Below are positions 5,507 through 14,190 of a DNA stretch of 50,110 bases, piece after piece. Every line of letters starts with the position of its first letter. Positions within the stretch are counted from its first letter, which is position 1. The notes under the pieces are model-generated. The model did no database searches and was not told the origin of the DNA. It saw nothing but the letters and a program-made list of their open reading frames with translations. This stretch comes from a virus: the IMG/VR virus record IMGVR_UViG_3300030329_004171, positions 1-50,110 of that record; one strand, 5' to 3'. A program made the position numbers and the translations under genes.

Positions 5507-7072
5507 ATGGAATACAATCAGCCTAGCGAGATTGTCAAAGATTTAAACTTTGGTGATCAAGCTAAAACTAGAATATTAAAAGGCGTGGATAAACTTGCTC
5601 AAGCAGTTAAGTCCACCCTAGGGGCATCTGGTAAATGCGTTATTTATGAAGATGCTTTAGGGAAACCGGTTATCACAAAAGACGGAGTAACTGTAGCAGA
5701 ATCAGTTGTCTTGTTTGATCCGGTTGAAAATATGGGAGCTACTCTTATTAAGGAAGCCGCCAGAAATACAGTGAAAGAAGCGGGTGATGGTACAACAACG
5801 GCTACCGTCCTTGCTGAATCACTAATAAATGAAGTAAATAGCTGTAAAAAAGATGCAACTATTAGAGAAATTAAAGAAGGTATTGCGTCTGGACTTGAAA
5901 AGGTTAATAAATACCTAAACGATAACGCAATAAATGTAGAAGGAAACATGTTAAAAGATGTTAGTTCTATATCTTGTAACAACGACACTGAGTTAGGTGA
6001 CATTATAGCTGAATCTTATATAAAAGTAGGTAAAGACGGTGTTGTATTAATGGAAGAAGCAGAGGCAGATATTACATACGTAGACGTAGTTGATGGTGTT
6101 CAAATGGAATGTGGGCTTACATCACCTCATTTTGTAACAGATAATGAAAAACAACGCGCGGTATTAGATAATCCTTTAATTTTAATTGTTTCATCTGAAA
6201 TACCTAATGTCAGAAAGATACAAAAAGTATTAGAATTCGCAATAAAAAACAACCGATCTTTACTTATAGTAGCAGAAGTGTCACAACAAGTAAAATCGGC
6301 GCTTTTAATGAACAAAGTTAAAGGGAATATCAAGGTAAATATCGTAGATTTACCGGGTTTTGGCCCAACAAAGCAAGATACAATCAAAGATTTAGCAATT
6401 TTAACAAATTCTACTGTAATTAACGAAGAATTAGGCGATGATTTAGATGGAATATCACTAGATGTACTTGGAGAAGCTGAAAAAGTGGTTACAGATGACA
6501 AAAATACTGTTATAACTACACTAGAAAGTACGGAAAACGTTAAAGAACGGATTGATGAAGTTAAAAAGCTGTTAAAAAAGGAAAAAAACGAATTTTTTAA
6601 GAAAAAAATCGAACAAAGAATAGCTATGTTGTCAGGAAGAGTTGGTATTATACGTGTAGGCGCTAATTCTAAGGTAGAGTTAAAAGAAAAGAAAGATAGA
6701 GTTGAGGATGCGATATATGCTACAAAAGCGGCCCTGAAAGAAGGTATCGTCCCAGGTGGTGGTATTGCTTTACTCAACGCTTCTCAATGTATAACTCCGG
6801 ATAATATTGGTGAAACAATATTGTTGAAAGCAATTAAGTCACCATTTGAGACAATACTAGATAACGCTGGCTTTACACAAACAGCGCCTCGTCCAGAAAA
6901 AGGATTAGGAATAGATGTTGTCACGGGTAAAAGCGTTAACATGGTTGAATCTGGAATAATAGATCCAGTACTTGTGACAAAAACCGCTCTTAAAAACGCT
7001 GTAAGCGTAGTATCAACTATAATATCAGCAAATTGTGTTATATCTAATATGAGGACTAATGAAAGCAGTTAA
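5507..7072 (+). CDS. groEL: Phage chaperonin GroEL (Hsp60, 521 aa)
   Basis: This is a full-length group I chaperonin subunit that would form the 7-mer ring folding cage with GroES. Equatorial ATP-site motifs are intact: TKDGVTVA (57-64), GDGTTTAT (93-100), and the hydrolysis Asp in RVEDA with the GGG stretch at about residues 405-425. The apical SPYF patch is conserved as SPHF, so substrate and GroES binding look plausible. Two departures are visible. The phosphate-loop motif TLGPKG is TLGASG (37-42). The Gly-Gly-Met tail is missing; the protein ends MRTNESS. It overlaps groES by 14 bases. In this context it probably folds phage virion proteins. Confidence 0.95.
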   Translation: MEYNQPSEIVKDLNFGDQAKTRILKGVDKLAQAVKSTLGASGKCVIYEDALGKPVITKDGVTVAESVVLFDPVENMGATLIKEAARNTVKEAGDGTTTATVLAESLINEVNSCKKDATIREIKEGIASGLEKVNKYLNDNAINVEGNMLKDVSSISCNNDTELGDIIAESYIKVGKDGVVLMEEAEADITYVDVVDGVQMECGLTSPHFVTDNEKQRAVLDNPLILIVSSEIPNVRKIQKVLEFAIKNNRSLLIVAEVSQQVKSALLMNKVKGNIKVNIVDLPGFGPTKQDTIKDLAILTNSTVINEELGDDLDGISLDVLGEAEKVVTDDKNTVITTLESTENVKERIDEVKKLLKKEKNEFFKKKIEQRIAMLSGRVGIIRVGANSKVELKEKKDRVEDAIYATKAALKEGIVPGGGIALLNASQCITPDNIGETILLKAIKSPFETILDNAGFTQTAPRPEKGLGIDVVTGKSVNMVESGIIDPVLVTKTALKNAVSVVSTIISANCVISNMRTNESS

Positions 7073-7316
7073 CAACTATCTTATAATAGATATAATAAAA
7101 GATGAACCTAAAAAAGTAGGAGGATTAATTCTTACAGAAGAGGTAGATGATGACAATAGGTACTTAAAGGCAAAAGTAATATCAATAGGAAATCTTGTTG
7201 AAGGAATTAAAGAAGACGATATTATTTATTATGATAAACACGCTGGGCATGGAATCCAGCATAAAGATAAATTTTATCACGTTATTAAACAAATGGACGT
7301 GGTATTAATAGATTAA
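7059..7316 (+). CDS. groES: Phage co-chaperonin GroES (85 aa)
   Basis: A short Hsp10-type protein that would cap the chaperonin ring. The mobile-loop tripeptide region appears as KKVGGLILTEE (residues 18-28), matching the GGIVL loop of bacterial GroES. The typical AKVISIG strand (39-45) and the IKEDDIIYYDKHAG segment (50-63) follow. It is 10-15 residues shorter than cellular GroES, like several phage versions. The start at 7059 lies inside the end of groEL, so the two are made together. A 75-bp A/C-rich gap follows before the next gene. Confidence 0.85.
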   Translation: MKAVNNYLIIDIIKDEPKKVGGLILTEEVDDDNRYLKAKVISIGNLVEGIKEDDIIYYDKHAGHGIQHKDKFYHVIKQMDVVLID

Positions 7317-7391
7317 GCCTAAACCATAACCCAAAAACCCTAAACTTAAAACGACAATTAACCTAATTATTAACAAAAAAATCTAAAAAAA

Positions 7392-7817
7392 ATGACAAAA
7401 TTTTTGTATTTTAGAGTAGGAACAGCTACAGCTTCTGAAGATGACAACGCAACGGGGTCAATGGTTTATCCAGTAGAGAACTTTATGGGTGCTCACTCTG
7501 GTACTTCCAATGCTGCTGGTACTGTTACTGACGATGACGACGCTATCACGATATGGTTAAAGCCTATCATGAAAAACGGTGATGTTGTTGAAGGTGACAA
7601 TGCAGACGCAAACTTAGACTGTATTGTACTAGCTTGTGCTCAATACGGGCAAAGACAGCTTATAAAAGATTTATTAGCAAAAATCAACGGCGGACCGCAC
7701 GATGATAATCTAATAACTCTTTATGATGGCTATGCTGACAAGCCTGCTTCAGCTCCTACTAGTGATGTTGGTGCTACTGGTATCACTATTATTACTACGC
7801 AAGTTGCTGCTGACTAA
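7392..7817 (+). CDS. Probable small virion protein (141 aa)
   Basis: A Thr/Ala/Asp-rich acidic protein with beta-like stretches and one helical part (LDCIVLACAQYGQRQLIKDLLAKI, given here in pieces: residues about 76-90 and 91-103). No signal peptide. High Ala/Thr/Gly content and its place in the late block suggest a capsid decoration or other structural protein. No family is recognised. The ATG follows eight A residues, typical of A-rich Bacteroidetes-type starts. Confidence 0.55.
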   Translation: MTKFLYFRVGTATASEDDNATGSMVYPVENFMGAHSGTSNAAGTVTDDDDAITIWLKPIMKNGDVVEGDNADANLDCIVLACAQYGQRQLIKDLLAKINGGPHDDNLITLYDGYADKPASAPTSDVGATGITIITTQVAAD

Positions 7818-7823
7818 TCTTGA

Positions 7824-8264
7824 ATGAGATTAACAGCGCAGGATCTGCGTGAAATGAATATCCTTAAGTATTACAGGCTCGTTAGAAAATGGGCCTGTAA
7901 GACTTACGGGTTAAAAGATGCAGATTTAGAATTATTAATTTATTTAGATTGTAAAAAAAGATTTACACGAAAAGAGTTTATTGACGGAGTTTATACAATG
8001 AGTTGGGATAAAAACCGTTGGGAAAGATTAAGAAGAGAAGGTTGGATAGAAGTTTGGAGACATAGAAATCGTACTACTATAAAGTACTCTGTATTCAAAA
8101 CATCATTCAAATGCTCTCAATTAATAAGTAGAATATATAGAGTTCTACTTGGTGAGGAAGACTTACCGATATCAGAAAGAAGTGTATTTTTTAATAACAA
8201 ATCGTATACAGATAAAGTTTATAATAAAGCTATAGATGATATGATAAAAGATATAGAAAGATAA
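7824..8264 (+). CDS. Winged helix-turn-helix (MarR-like) protein (146 aa)
   Basis: Residues 34-90 read as a winged helix. DLELLIYL is helix 1, FTRKEF leads into helix 2, SWDKNRWERLRREGW (60-74) is the recognition helix, and a beta wing follows (IEVWRHRNRTTIKYSV). The C-terminus holds a conserved-looking SYTDKVYNKAIDDM helix. I recall this type from structural clusters of Bacteroidetes phages. It may regulate late genes or bind DNA during packaging. It overlaps the next gene by one base. Confidence 0.65.
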   Translation: MRLTAQDLREMNILKYYRLVRKWACKTYGLKDADLELLIYLDCKKRFTRKEFIDGVYTMSWDKNRWERLRREGWIEVWRHRNRTTIKYSVFKTSFKCSQLISRIYRVLLGEEDLPISERSVFFNNKSYTDKVYNKAIDDMIKDIER

Positions 8265-8707
8265 TGGGATTTAAACTAGGAACAGCAAGAAAGCCATATG
8301 CAGTAAGTGGAGAAATAAGAACTAAACTTTGTTTTCATAAAGAGTCTGGTGATGCTGATGCGTCTGTACCTGGTACACCTGTTATAAGAAAAAAGTTACA
8401 ACCAGGCATTATGGGTGAAGCTAATATGGACGGAAGTATATATCTTAGTGATCAAGTAGAGCCAGGCAGTGCACAAGAAAGGCAAACATTAATTCACGAA
8501 ATGAGACATGCTACTGATATGAAAATTGGTAAACTAGCTTATACTGATGATTATGTAATGTATAACGGCGAGAAGTTTCCTAGAAAAGATATCAATGGAA
8601 TCGATTCAATACTTGTTGATGGTGAATGGAAAGAAGCTGGCGATACTGATTTTCCTTGGGAAGTAGACGCAAACAATGGTAATAAAGAAAATATAACACA
8701 TTTATGA
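8264..8707 (+). CDS. Putative zinc metallopeptidase (147 aa)
   Basis: HEMRH at residues 78-82, preceded by QTLI and followed by ATD, is a zincin HExxH signature. A conserved-looking PWEVDAN (131-137) may supply the third, glutamate ligand. No signal peptide or membrane helix is seen. The N-terminus MGFKLGTARKP again begins with Phe-Lys plus Gly. Possible roles are virion maturation or a lysis-associated peptidase. It overlaps the holin gene by four bases, which slightly favours the lysis idea. Confidence 0.65.
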   Translation: MGFKLGTARKPYAVSGEIRTKLCFHKESGDADASVPGTPVIRKKLQPGIMGEANMDGSIYLSDQVEPGSAQERQTLIHEMRHATDMKIGKLAYTDDYVMYNGEKFPRKDINGIDSILVDGEWKEAGDTDFPWEVDANNGNKENITHL

Positions 8708-9096
8708 ATATATTAGGAATGTTAACTGGTGGAGGAGCTAAAGATCTTGTAGAAGGTGTAGGTGGTGTAATTGATAGTCTACATACATCTGAAGAAGAAA
8801 AGCTTGAAGCTAATCAAAAAATAAAAGAGTTAGTATCCAACTACGAGGTAGAAATGGAGAAAACTATAACAGAAAGATGGAAAGTAGATATGAATTCAGA
8901 TTCATGGCTTTCTAAAAATATACGACCTATGGTTCTTATATTTCTAGTTGTAGCAACAGTATTGATGATATTTATCGATGCTGGCGTAGTACAGTTTGAA
9001 GTAAAAGACACTTGGGTTGATCTATTACAATTAGTATTAATAACTGTGATCGGTGCTTACTTCGGTGGTAGATCACTAGAAAAAGTAAAAAAATAA
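8704..9096 (+). CDS. Holin, 3TM (gene-transfer-release) family-like (130 aa)
   Basis: An amphipathic N-terminus (GVIDSLHTSEEEKLEANQKI, 21-40) precedes the segment ERWKVDMNSDSWLSKNIRP (58-75), which matches the phage 3TM holin pattern (PF11351 type). Two strong membrane helices follow at 76-91 and 106-121, with a short basic tail. Holins permeabilise the inner membrane to time lysis. No endolysin is obvious next to it; the HExxH protein just upstream is the nearest candidate partner. Confidence 0.75.
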   Translation: MNILGMLTGGGAKDLVEGVGGVIDSLHTSEEEKLEANQKIKELVSNYEVEMEKTITERWKVDMNSDSWLSKNIRPMVLIFLVVATVLMIFIDAGVVQFEVKDTWVDLLQLVLITVIGAYFGGRSLEKVKK

Positions 9097-9100
9097 ACTT

Positions 9101-9691
9101 ATGTCAAAATCATACGATATAGATTATCACTTTGGGCAACAAGGTAGCGCTCATTGTAAAACAGCGGCTTCAATTATACCTCCAAAAGGTATGGTTATTG
9201 TAGCTATTCAATTTTTAGCTGATAACACACCAACAGTATTAAGATCAGAAAGATCTGTAGCTACACTTCAATCAGAAGGAACGCCGTTAGCTTTCTTTAA
9301 CACAGAATATGCGGCTCACAATAATGGTGATGCTCAGCAAGCATGTGTTAATAAGAGTTCAGATACTACGCACGCTTTAAGCGCTGCAAACAGTAGCATT
9401 AAAGTAGGTATGCAAGTTTTTTCTAATACAGAAAATTTATTACCAGATATTTTAGTTAATACTCCACCTTGTTTAGTTGAAACAATTGCTGACGAAGTAA
9501 TAACGTTTAATAGAGCTATAACATGCTCTAGTACAACCTTAACGTTCTCTCAGCATCTTGGAACTGGTGATGGTGGTGAAGACGCATCTGGAATTACATA
9601 TCCAAAAGGACTGACAATATATGGAAGGTGGTTAGAGGTTAAGCCATCAGCTGATGCAGATGGAGGTATAATTGCTTATTTCGGCCAATAA
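9101..9691 (+). CDS. Hypothetical virion-like protein (196 aa)
   Basis: A Thr/Ser/Ala-rich protein with mostly beta-type sequence and no membrane segment. The C-terminal piece IYGRWLEVKPSADADGG looks like the end of a small beta barrel. It lies between the holin and a LamG protein and ends one base into that gene, suggesting a shared structural role such as capsid decoration. No family is recognised with confidence. Confidence 0.5.
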   Translation: MSKSYDIDYHFGQQGSAHCKTAASIIPPKGMVIVAIQFLADNTPTVLRSERSVATLQSEGTPLAFFNTEYAAHNNGDAQQACVNKSSDTTHALSAANSSIKVGMQVFSNTENLLPDILVNTPPCLVETIADEVITFNRAITCSSTTLTFSQHLGTGDGGEDASGITYPKGLTIYGRWLEVKPSADADGGIIAYFGQ

Positions 9692-10437
9692 TGTTAGGAT
9701 TAGGAGGAGGTTGTCATAACGCGACAGAAGTTGGTTTCCACGATCAAGGATCTATTAATTTTGATGGCAGTAATGACTATGTACAAGTAGATAATTTAGC
9801 TGGTGTATTAGCAACGGCTTTTTTAGTTGGCGAAGCTAATCAAGTAAACTTTACAATATCTGCTTGGGTAAAATTAGAAACAATGAGTACTTCAGGCATT
9901 ATATTTCAAACTAGAGTTGGAACCTCTGATCACATGAATCTGTTTTATCATGGTAGTGGTAATCAACTTAGATGGCTATGTAAATTTGGTGGAGTTGCTG
10001 AAACATGTGCAGATTCGGCAAGTGGATATAATTTAAGAGAAAATGATGGAGTATGGTACCATTTAGTAGGAACAGCTACGCATGGAGGAAATGCTGAGTT
10101 ATGGTTGAATGGTGCAAAAGCTGATAGTGAAGCTATAGCCAATCCACTCTCAGGAACTTTAAGTACAGCTAATATAGGCGGTAATACTGCAGAAACTAAT
10201 TTTTGGAATGGAACTATAAATGACGTTGGTATATGGACTAGATGCTTAACTGACGATGAAATAGGTAACATATACAGAAATAAAACTATAGATTTAGCTG
10301 GTGCTTTAGGCACTAATTTAGTAGGCTATTATAGATTTGAAGAAAAAGCAGGTACTACAGCGATAAACCACGCAGACACGACCAATAATGGAACACTAAC
10401 AAATTCACCAACATATTCAACGGAAACGCAAGGATGA
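9691..10437 (+). CDS. LamG/concanavalin A-like lectin-domain protein (248 aa)
   Basis: The single domain covers residues about 18-200 and shows the laminin-G (LamG_3) hallmarks: SINFDGSNDYVQV, FTISAWVKLE, WYHLVGT, ELWLNG, and NDVGIWTRCLTDDEI. Such jelly-roll domains bind sugars and occur in phage head fibres and tail tips. There is no signal peptide, so it is most likely mounted on the virion to touch host polysaccharide. The start ATG follows the TAA of the upstream gene with one base overlap. Confidence 0.8.
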   Translation: MLGLGGGCHNATEVGFHDQGSINFDGSNDYVQVDNLAGVLATAFLVGEANQVNFTISAWVKLETMSTSGIIFQTRVGTSDHMNLFYHGSGNQLRWLCKFGGVAETCADSASGYNLRENDGVWYHLVGTATHGGNAELWLNGAKADSEAIANPLSGTLSTANIGGNTAETNFWNGTINDVGIWTRCLTDDEIGNIYRNKTIDLAGALGTNLVGYYRFEEKAGTTAINHADTTNNGTLTNSPTYSTETQG

Positions 10438-10658
10438 GAAAATACGTAATAATAAATGCTAGTGATGTTTCTTCAGTAAATTTTAATGAAGTTTTAGAGA
10501 CTTCTGCTAGCACATTGAGATACTCTTTAGACAATAGTAAAACATTTGTTAAATTTGAAGGTGACACTCCAAGTTTTTTAGATGGTAAAACACAATATAA
10601 TCACAGTCAAATAATAGAAATATTACAAACTAGTGATTGGTCTGAAGATGAAGACTAA
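10434..10658 (+). CDS. Hypothetical small protein (74 aa)
   Basis: A compact alpha/beta-like sequence beginning MRKYVIINASDVSSVNF, with FVKFEGDTPSFL in the middle and an acidic end. It overlaps the LamG gene by four bases (ATGA). I recall similar 70-80-residue proteins beside virion genes in marine Bacteroidetes phages, but without a function. A role linked to the LamG protein is possible from coupling only. Confidence 0.55.
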   Translation: MRKYVIINASDVSSVNFNEVLETSASTLRYSLDNSKTFVKFEGDTPSFLDGKTQYNHSQIIEILQTSDWSEDED

Positions 10659-10684
10659 ATAATAATTAACTTAAATTAAATAAA

Positions 10685-10966
10685 ATGGCAAAAAGAAAAA
10701 CACCGAAGGTTAAAAAACCTTCAAAAATTACTAATGAACACTTAAGTAAATTACAAGAGACTGTAAGTAAAATAAATAGAGCTCAACTAGATCTAGGTAT
10801 TTTAGAAACGAGAAAGCACAATTTATTACATGGTGTAGCTAGTATTCAAGATGAATTAACTTTAATGCAGAGCAAGTTTGAAAAAGAATATGGTACTACA
10901 GATATAGATATTCAAACTGGTGAAATAAATTATAATAAAAATGAGCAAACTGATCAGAAAAATTAG
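10685..10966 (+). CDS. Coiled-coil protein (93 aa)
   Basis: A basic N-terminus (MAKRKTPKVKKPSKIT) is followed by a long heptad-patterned helix (residues 18-75) with Leu/Ile at a/d positions, and a short beta-like end. It is probably an oligomeric structural or accessory protein. The next gene starts inside its last codons. Confidence 0.55.
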   Translation: MAKRKTPKVKKPSKITNEHLSKLQETVSKINRAQLDLGILETRKHNLLHGVASIQDELTLMQSKFEKEYGTTDIDIQTGEINYNKNEQTDQKN

Positions 10967-11162
10967 TGTAGGTAAAGATTATAAAAACGATGCAATGCAC
11001 TACGCTGTTGGCCAAGAGGTTTATGGTGGACATAAGATTTGTGATATAATAGAAGAAGACGAAAAGTTTTCTGTATATATTAGAAAAAATAAAAATGTTT
11101 TACCGTGGAAAGACTTTAATAAGAATATGGCTGTATCTGTAGAATATAATTTAGAGTATTAA
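10941..11162 (+). CDS. Hypothetical small protein (73 aa)
   Basis: The product begins MSKLIRKISVGKDYKNDAMH. It has a Gly-rich turn (YAVGQEVYGGHKICD) and ends in beta strands (MAVSVEYNLEY). The start overlaps the upstream gene by 26 bases, and the stop overlaps the next start by one base, so it is part of a tightly coupled series. The family is unknown to me beyond a similar look to other marine phage proteins. Confidence 0.55.
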   Translation: MSKLIRKISVGKDYKNDAMHYAVGQEVYGGHKICDIIEEDEKFSVYIRKNKNVLPWKDFNKNMAVSVEYNLEY

Positions 11163-11752
11163 TGAAAGCGCCTTTTGACTTTGTTATAGAGCCAAAAGGA
11201 GAAAGATATAATAATAGCAAGAAAGTTGGTGATAAAGATCTTATTTTAAATACTGAAGTGTTTAATCATCAATTTGTAAATAGAGAAGCTATAGTTAAAT
11301 CTGTTCCTACAGCTTTTAAGACAGATATAAAACCAGGTGATACAATTATAGTGCATCATAACGTTTTTAGACGTTGGCATGATATTAACGGTATAGAAAG
11401 GAACAGTAAAAGCTTTTTTAATGAAAACACTTATCTTGTAAAAGAAGATCAAATATTTTTATACAAAAGAGATAACGGGTGGAAAGCTGTAGATGGTTAT
11501 TGTTTTGTGCAACCAATAAAACAAAGAGATAAATTAGGTATTGATCAAGAAGATCCATGTGTTGGTATAATAAAATACACAGATGGAACCTATAAAAAAG
11601 AAGATTTAGTTGGGTTCATGCCTTTCTCTACTTATGAGTTTATTATTGATGGTAAAAGACTATATAGAGTTTATACTAAATTTATTACAATTAAATATGA
11701 ATATCAAGGAAACGAAAAGGAATATAATCCAAGCTGGGCAGAGAGCTGTTGA
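11162..11752 (+). CDS. Beta-barrel protein, possibly GroES-like (196 aa)
   Basis: Residues about 38-75 (REAIVKSVPTAF ... IKPGDTIIVHHNVFRRW) resemble the barrel strands of GroES-type proteins, where a GD-I-V segment follows a loop. A second similar half follows (GYCFVQPI, then CVGIIKY). The match is to a fold pattern only. With a true groES 4 kb upstream, a second capping or scaffold-like barrel would be notable. It may equally be an unrelated virion protein. The 3' end overlaps the small terminase candidate by 56 bp. Confidence 0.45.
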   Translation: MKAPFDFVIEPKGERYNNSKKVGDKDLILNTEVFNHQFVNREAIVKSVPTAFKTDIKPGDTIIVHHNVFRRWHDINGIERNSKSFFNENTYLVKEDQIFLYKRDNGWKAVDGYCFVQPIKQRDKLGIDQEDPCVGIIKYTDGTYKKEDLVGFMPFSTYEFIIDGKRLYRVYTKFITIKYEYQGNEKEYNPSWAESC

Positions 11753-11972
11753 TGAATTAATTAAAGTAGCAAAAGAACCTATAGTTGATTCAGATGACGA
11801 TATATCAGCAGATAGATTAAAAAATGCCGCGGCCACTAAAAAACTAGCTATATTTGACGCGTTTGAAATACTTAACAGAATCCAAGAAGAAGAAAACTTG
11901 CTTGAGGGAAAAGCACCTGAAGAGAGAAAGGAAAAAGTCTTTAAAGGATTCGCTGAAGGTAGATCTAAGTAA
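11697..11972 (+). CDS. Candidate terminase small subunit (91 aa)
   Basis: The reading frame is open from further upstream, but the best start is the ATG at 11697, giving MNIKETKRNIIQAGQRAVDE. Upstream codons overlap the previous gene and read as non-biological hydrophobic sequence. The product is helical and acidic with a charged C-terminus (EERKEKVFKGFAEGRSK). It sits directly before the large terminase, with the stop overlapping its ATG by one base. Position and size fit the DNA-recognition subunit of the packaging motor. No sequence motif proves it. Confidence 0.55.
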   Translation: MNIKETKRNIIQAGQRAVDELIKVAKEPIVDSDDDISADRLKNAAATKKLAIFDAFEILNRIQEEENLLEGKAPEERKEKVFKGFAEGRSK

Positions 11973-14188
11973 TGTACGAGCAAAGTTTAGTTAAAACGGT
12001 TGAGCCGATAAAAAGAACTACTGTAACACGTATGAACCGTGGAAAAAAGTGGAAATACGGTTATAATAAAGAGCATGATTTAATAGTGTTATCACATAAT
12101 GGGGTTATAGGTGAGATTATAGAAATACAAAATTTAGTTATAGCGTTACCAAAACCACCTAAAAAAGTGTATAAGCACGAAAGCAACAAATGGGTTAAAC
12201 AAGAATATCCTAAAGAGTTACAAAGAATAAAAAATATATTCGATTGGAGAAACTATCCAGATGAACAAAAAGAACAATGGTACGACTATATAGACGAGGA
12301 ATTTAAAAGAAGAGAAGAAGGTTTTTGGTTTATAAACAAAGGTAAACCAATATGGATAACAGGAACGCACTACATGTATTTACAATGGAGCAAAATTGAT
12401 GTAGGCGCTCCAGATTATAGAGAAGCAAATAGATTGTTTTTTATATTTTGGGAAGCGTGCAAAGCAGACAAAAGATGTTATGGTATGGCTTATCTTAAAA
12501 ACCGTCGTTCTGGATTTTCTTTTATGTCGTCCGCAGAAACAGTTAATTTAGCCACCATATCAAGTGATAGTAGATATGGGATACTTTCTAAAACAGGTGC
12601 TGATGCTAAAAAAATGTTTACAGATAAAGTAGTTCCAATATCAGTAAATTATCCTTTCTTTTTTAAACCGATTCAAGATGGTATGGATCGACCTAAAACA
12701 GAACTTGCATATAGAGTACCAGCGAGTAAATTTACTAGAAAGAAAATAACTAGTAATGAACAATTAGAAGACCTACAAGGTTTAGACACAACTATTGATT
12801 GGAAGAATACTGGAGACAATAGTTATGATGGTGAAAAACTTAATCTACTAGTACACGATGAAAGCGGTAAATGGGAAAGGCCTGATAATATTTTAAACAA
12901 CTGGCGAGTTACAAAAACATGTTTAAGATTAGGTAGCAAGATAGTTGGCAAGTGTATGATGGGATCAACATCCAACGCTTTAGATAAAGGAGGTGATAAT
13001 TTTAAAAAACTATATAATGATTCCGACGTTACCCAAAGAAACAGAAATGGACAAACAAAGTCTGGTTTATATTCTCTTTTTATCCCAATGGAATGGAACT
13101 ACGAAGGATTTATTGACGAGTTCGGTATACCAGTCTTTAATAACCCAGATAATGATGTACACGGACCGGACGGTGAATTAATAGATTATGGAATAATAGA
13201 GCATTGGGAGAATGAGGTTGAAGGATTAAAATCTGACCACGATGCTTTAAATGAATTTTACAGACAATTTCCAAGAACCGAAGAGCACGCGTTTAGAGAT
13301 GAAGCTTTGAATAGTATATTTAATCTTGTTAAATTATACGAGCAAATAGATTATAATGATGGAGTAGGTAGCTTAGCTAATATATCTACAGGAAACTTTC
13401 AATGGGTCAATGGAATTAAAGATACACAAGTTATATTTTATCCAAATCCAAAAGGTAGATTTAGAATAAGTTGGACACCCCCATCTCATTTGCAAAATAA
13501 AATTATAGTAAAAAACGGTATAAGGTACCCTGGTAACGAGCACATGGGCGCTTTTGGATGTGATAGTTATGATATATCAGGGACGGTTGATGGAAGAGGA
13601 TCGAATGGGGCTTTGCACGGCCTAACTAAGTTCAGCATGGAAAGCGCTCCAGCTAATCAGTTTTTTTTAGAATATATTGCTAGACCACAAACAGCAGAGA
13701 TATTTTTTGAAGATGTGTTAATGGCATTAGTATTTTATGGTATGCCTTTGTTGTGTGAGAATAACAAACCTAGATTATTATACTATTTAAGAAGAAGAGG
13801 ATATAGAGGTTTTAGTATGAATAGACCTGATAAAGTTTGGAATAAATTATCTACAGCTGAAAAAGAAATAGGTGGTATACCAAACTCAAGTGAAGATATA
13901 AAACAAGCCCACGCAGCAGCAATTGAAATGTATATTCAACAGCATATAGGACATTTAGGAGACGGGAATTACGGAAGTATGTATTTTAATAAAACATTAA
14001 ACGATTGGGCTAAATTTGATATAACAAAAAGAACTAAATTTGACGCGACAATAAGTTCTGGATTAGCTATAATGGCTTGTAATAGGCATTTATATGCTCC
14101 AAACGCGAAAATTGAAAAACCAAAACTAAATATAAATATTGCTAAATATTCAAACAAAGGTGATATGTCTAAAATAATTAAAAATTAA
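11972..14188 (+). CDS. terL: Terminase large subunit (738 aa)
   Basis: The DNA-packaging ATPase and nuclease. The ATPase half has a Walker-A-like KNRRSGFSF near residue 177, divergent from GKT/S. It also has a Walker B LLVHDES near 293 and a coupling motif GSTSN near 330. The nuclease half has an acidic motif GCDSYD near 528 and DATISSG near 690. The length fits the large terminases of Bacteroidetes podoviruses. The portal gene starts two bases after its stop, as in most tailed phages. Confidence 0.9.
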   Translation: MYEQSLVKTVEPIKRTTVTRMNRGKKWKYGYNKEHDLIVLSHNGVIGEIIEIQNLVIALPKPPKKVYKHESNKWVKQEYPKELQRIKNIFDWRNYPDEQKEQWYDYIDEEFKRREEGFWFINKGKPIWITGTHYMYLQWSKIDVGAPDYREANRLFFIFWEACKADKRCYGMAYLKNRRSGFSFMSSAETVNLATISSDSRYGILSKTGADAKKMFTDKVVPISVNYPFFFKPIQDGMDRPKTELAYRVPASKFTRKKITSNEQLEDLQGLDTTIDWKNTGDNSYDGEKLNLLVHDESGKWERPDNILNNWRVTKTCLRLGSKIVGKCMMGSTSNALDKGGDNFKKLYNDSDVTQRNRNGQTKSGLYSLFIPMEWNYEGFIDEFGIPVFNNPDNDVHGPDGELIDYGIIEHWENEVEGLKSDHDALNEFYRQFPRTEEHAFRDEALNSIFNLVKLYEQIDYNDGVGSLANISTGNFQWVNGIKDTQVIFYPNPKGRFRISWTPPSHLQNKIIVKNGIRYPGNEHMGAFGCDSYDISGTVDGRGSNGALHGLTKFSMESAPANQFFLEYIARPQTAEIFFEDVLMALVFYGMPLLCENNKPRLLYYLRRRGYRGFSMNRPDKVWNKLSTAEKEIGGIPNSSEDIKQAHAAAIEMYIQQHIGHLGDGNYGSMYFNKTLNDWAKFDITKRTKFDATISSGLAIMACNRHLYAPNAKIEKPKLNINIAKYSNKGDMSKIIKN

Positions 14189-14190
14189 AT

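Noticed and set aside
6127-6777. 216-residue frame antisense to groEL
   Set aside because: It is the mirror of a strongly conserved chaperonin gene and has Ser/Phe-rich noise composition.
7317-7391. Telomere-like CCCTAAA words in the gap after groES
   Set aside because: Only two imperfect copies occur and the gap is simply A/C-rich leader sequence.
11610-11696. Upstream start for the small terminase candidate
   Set aside because: The extra 29 residues are Leu-rich and come from the reading frame overlap with the gene ending at 11752.
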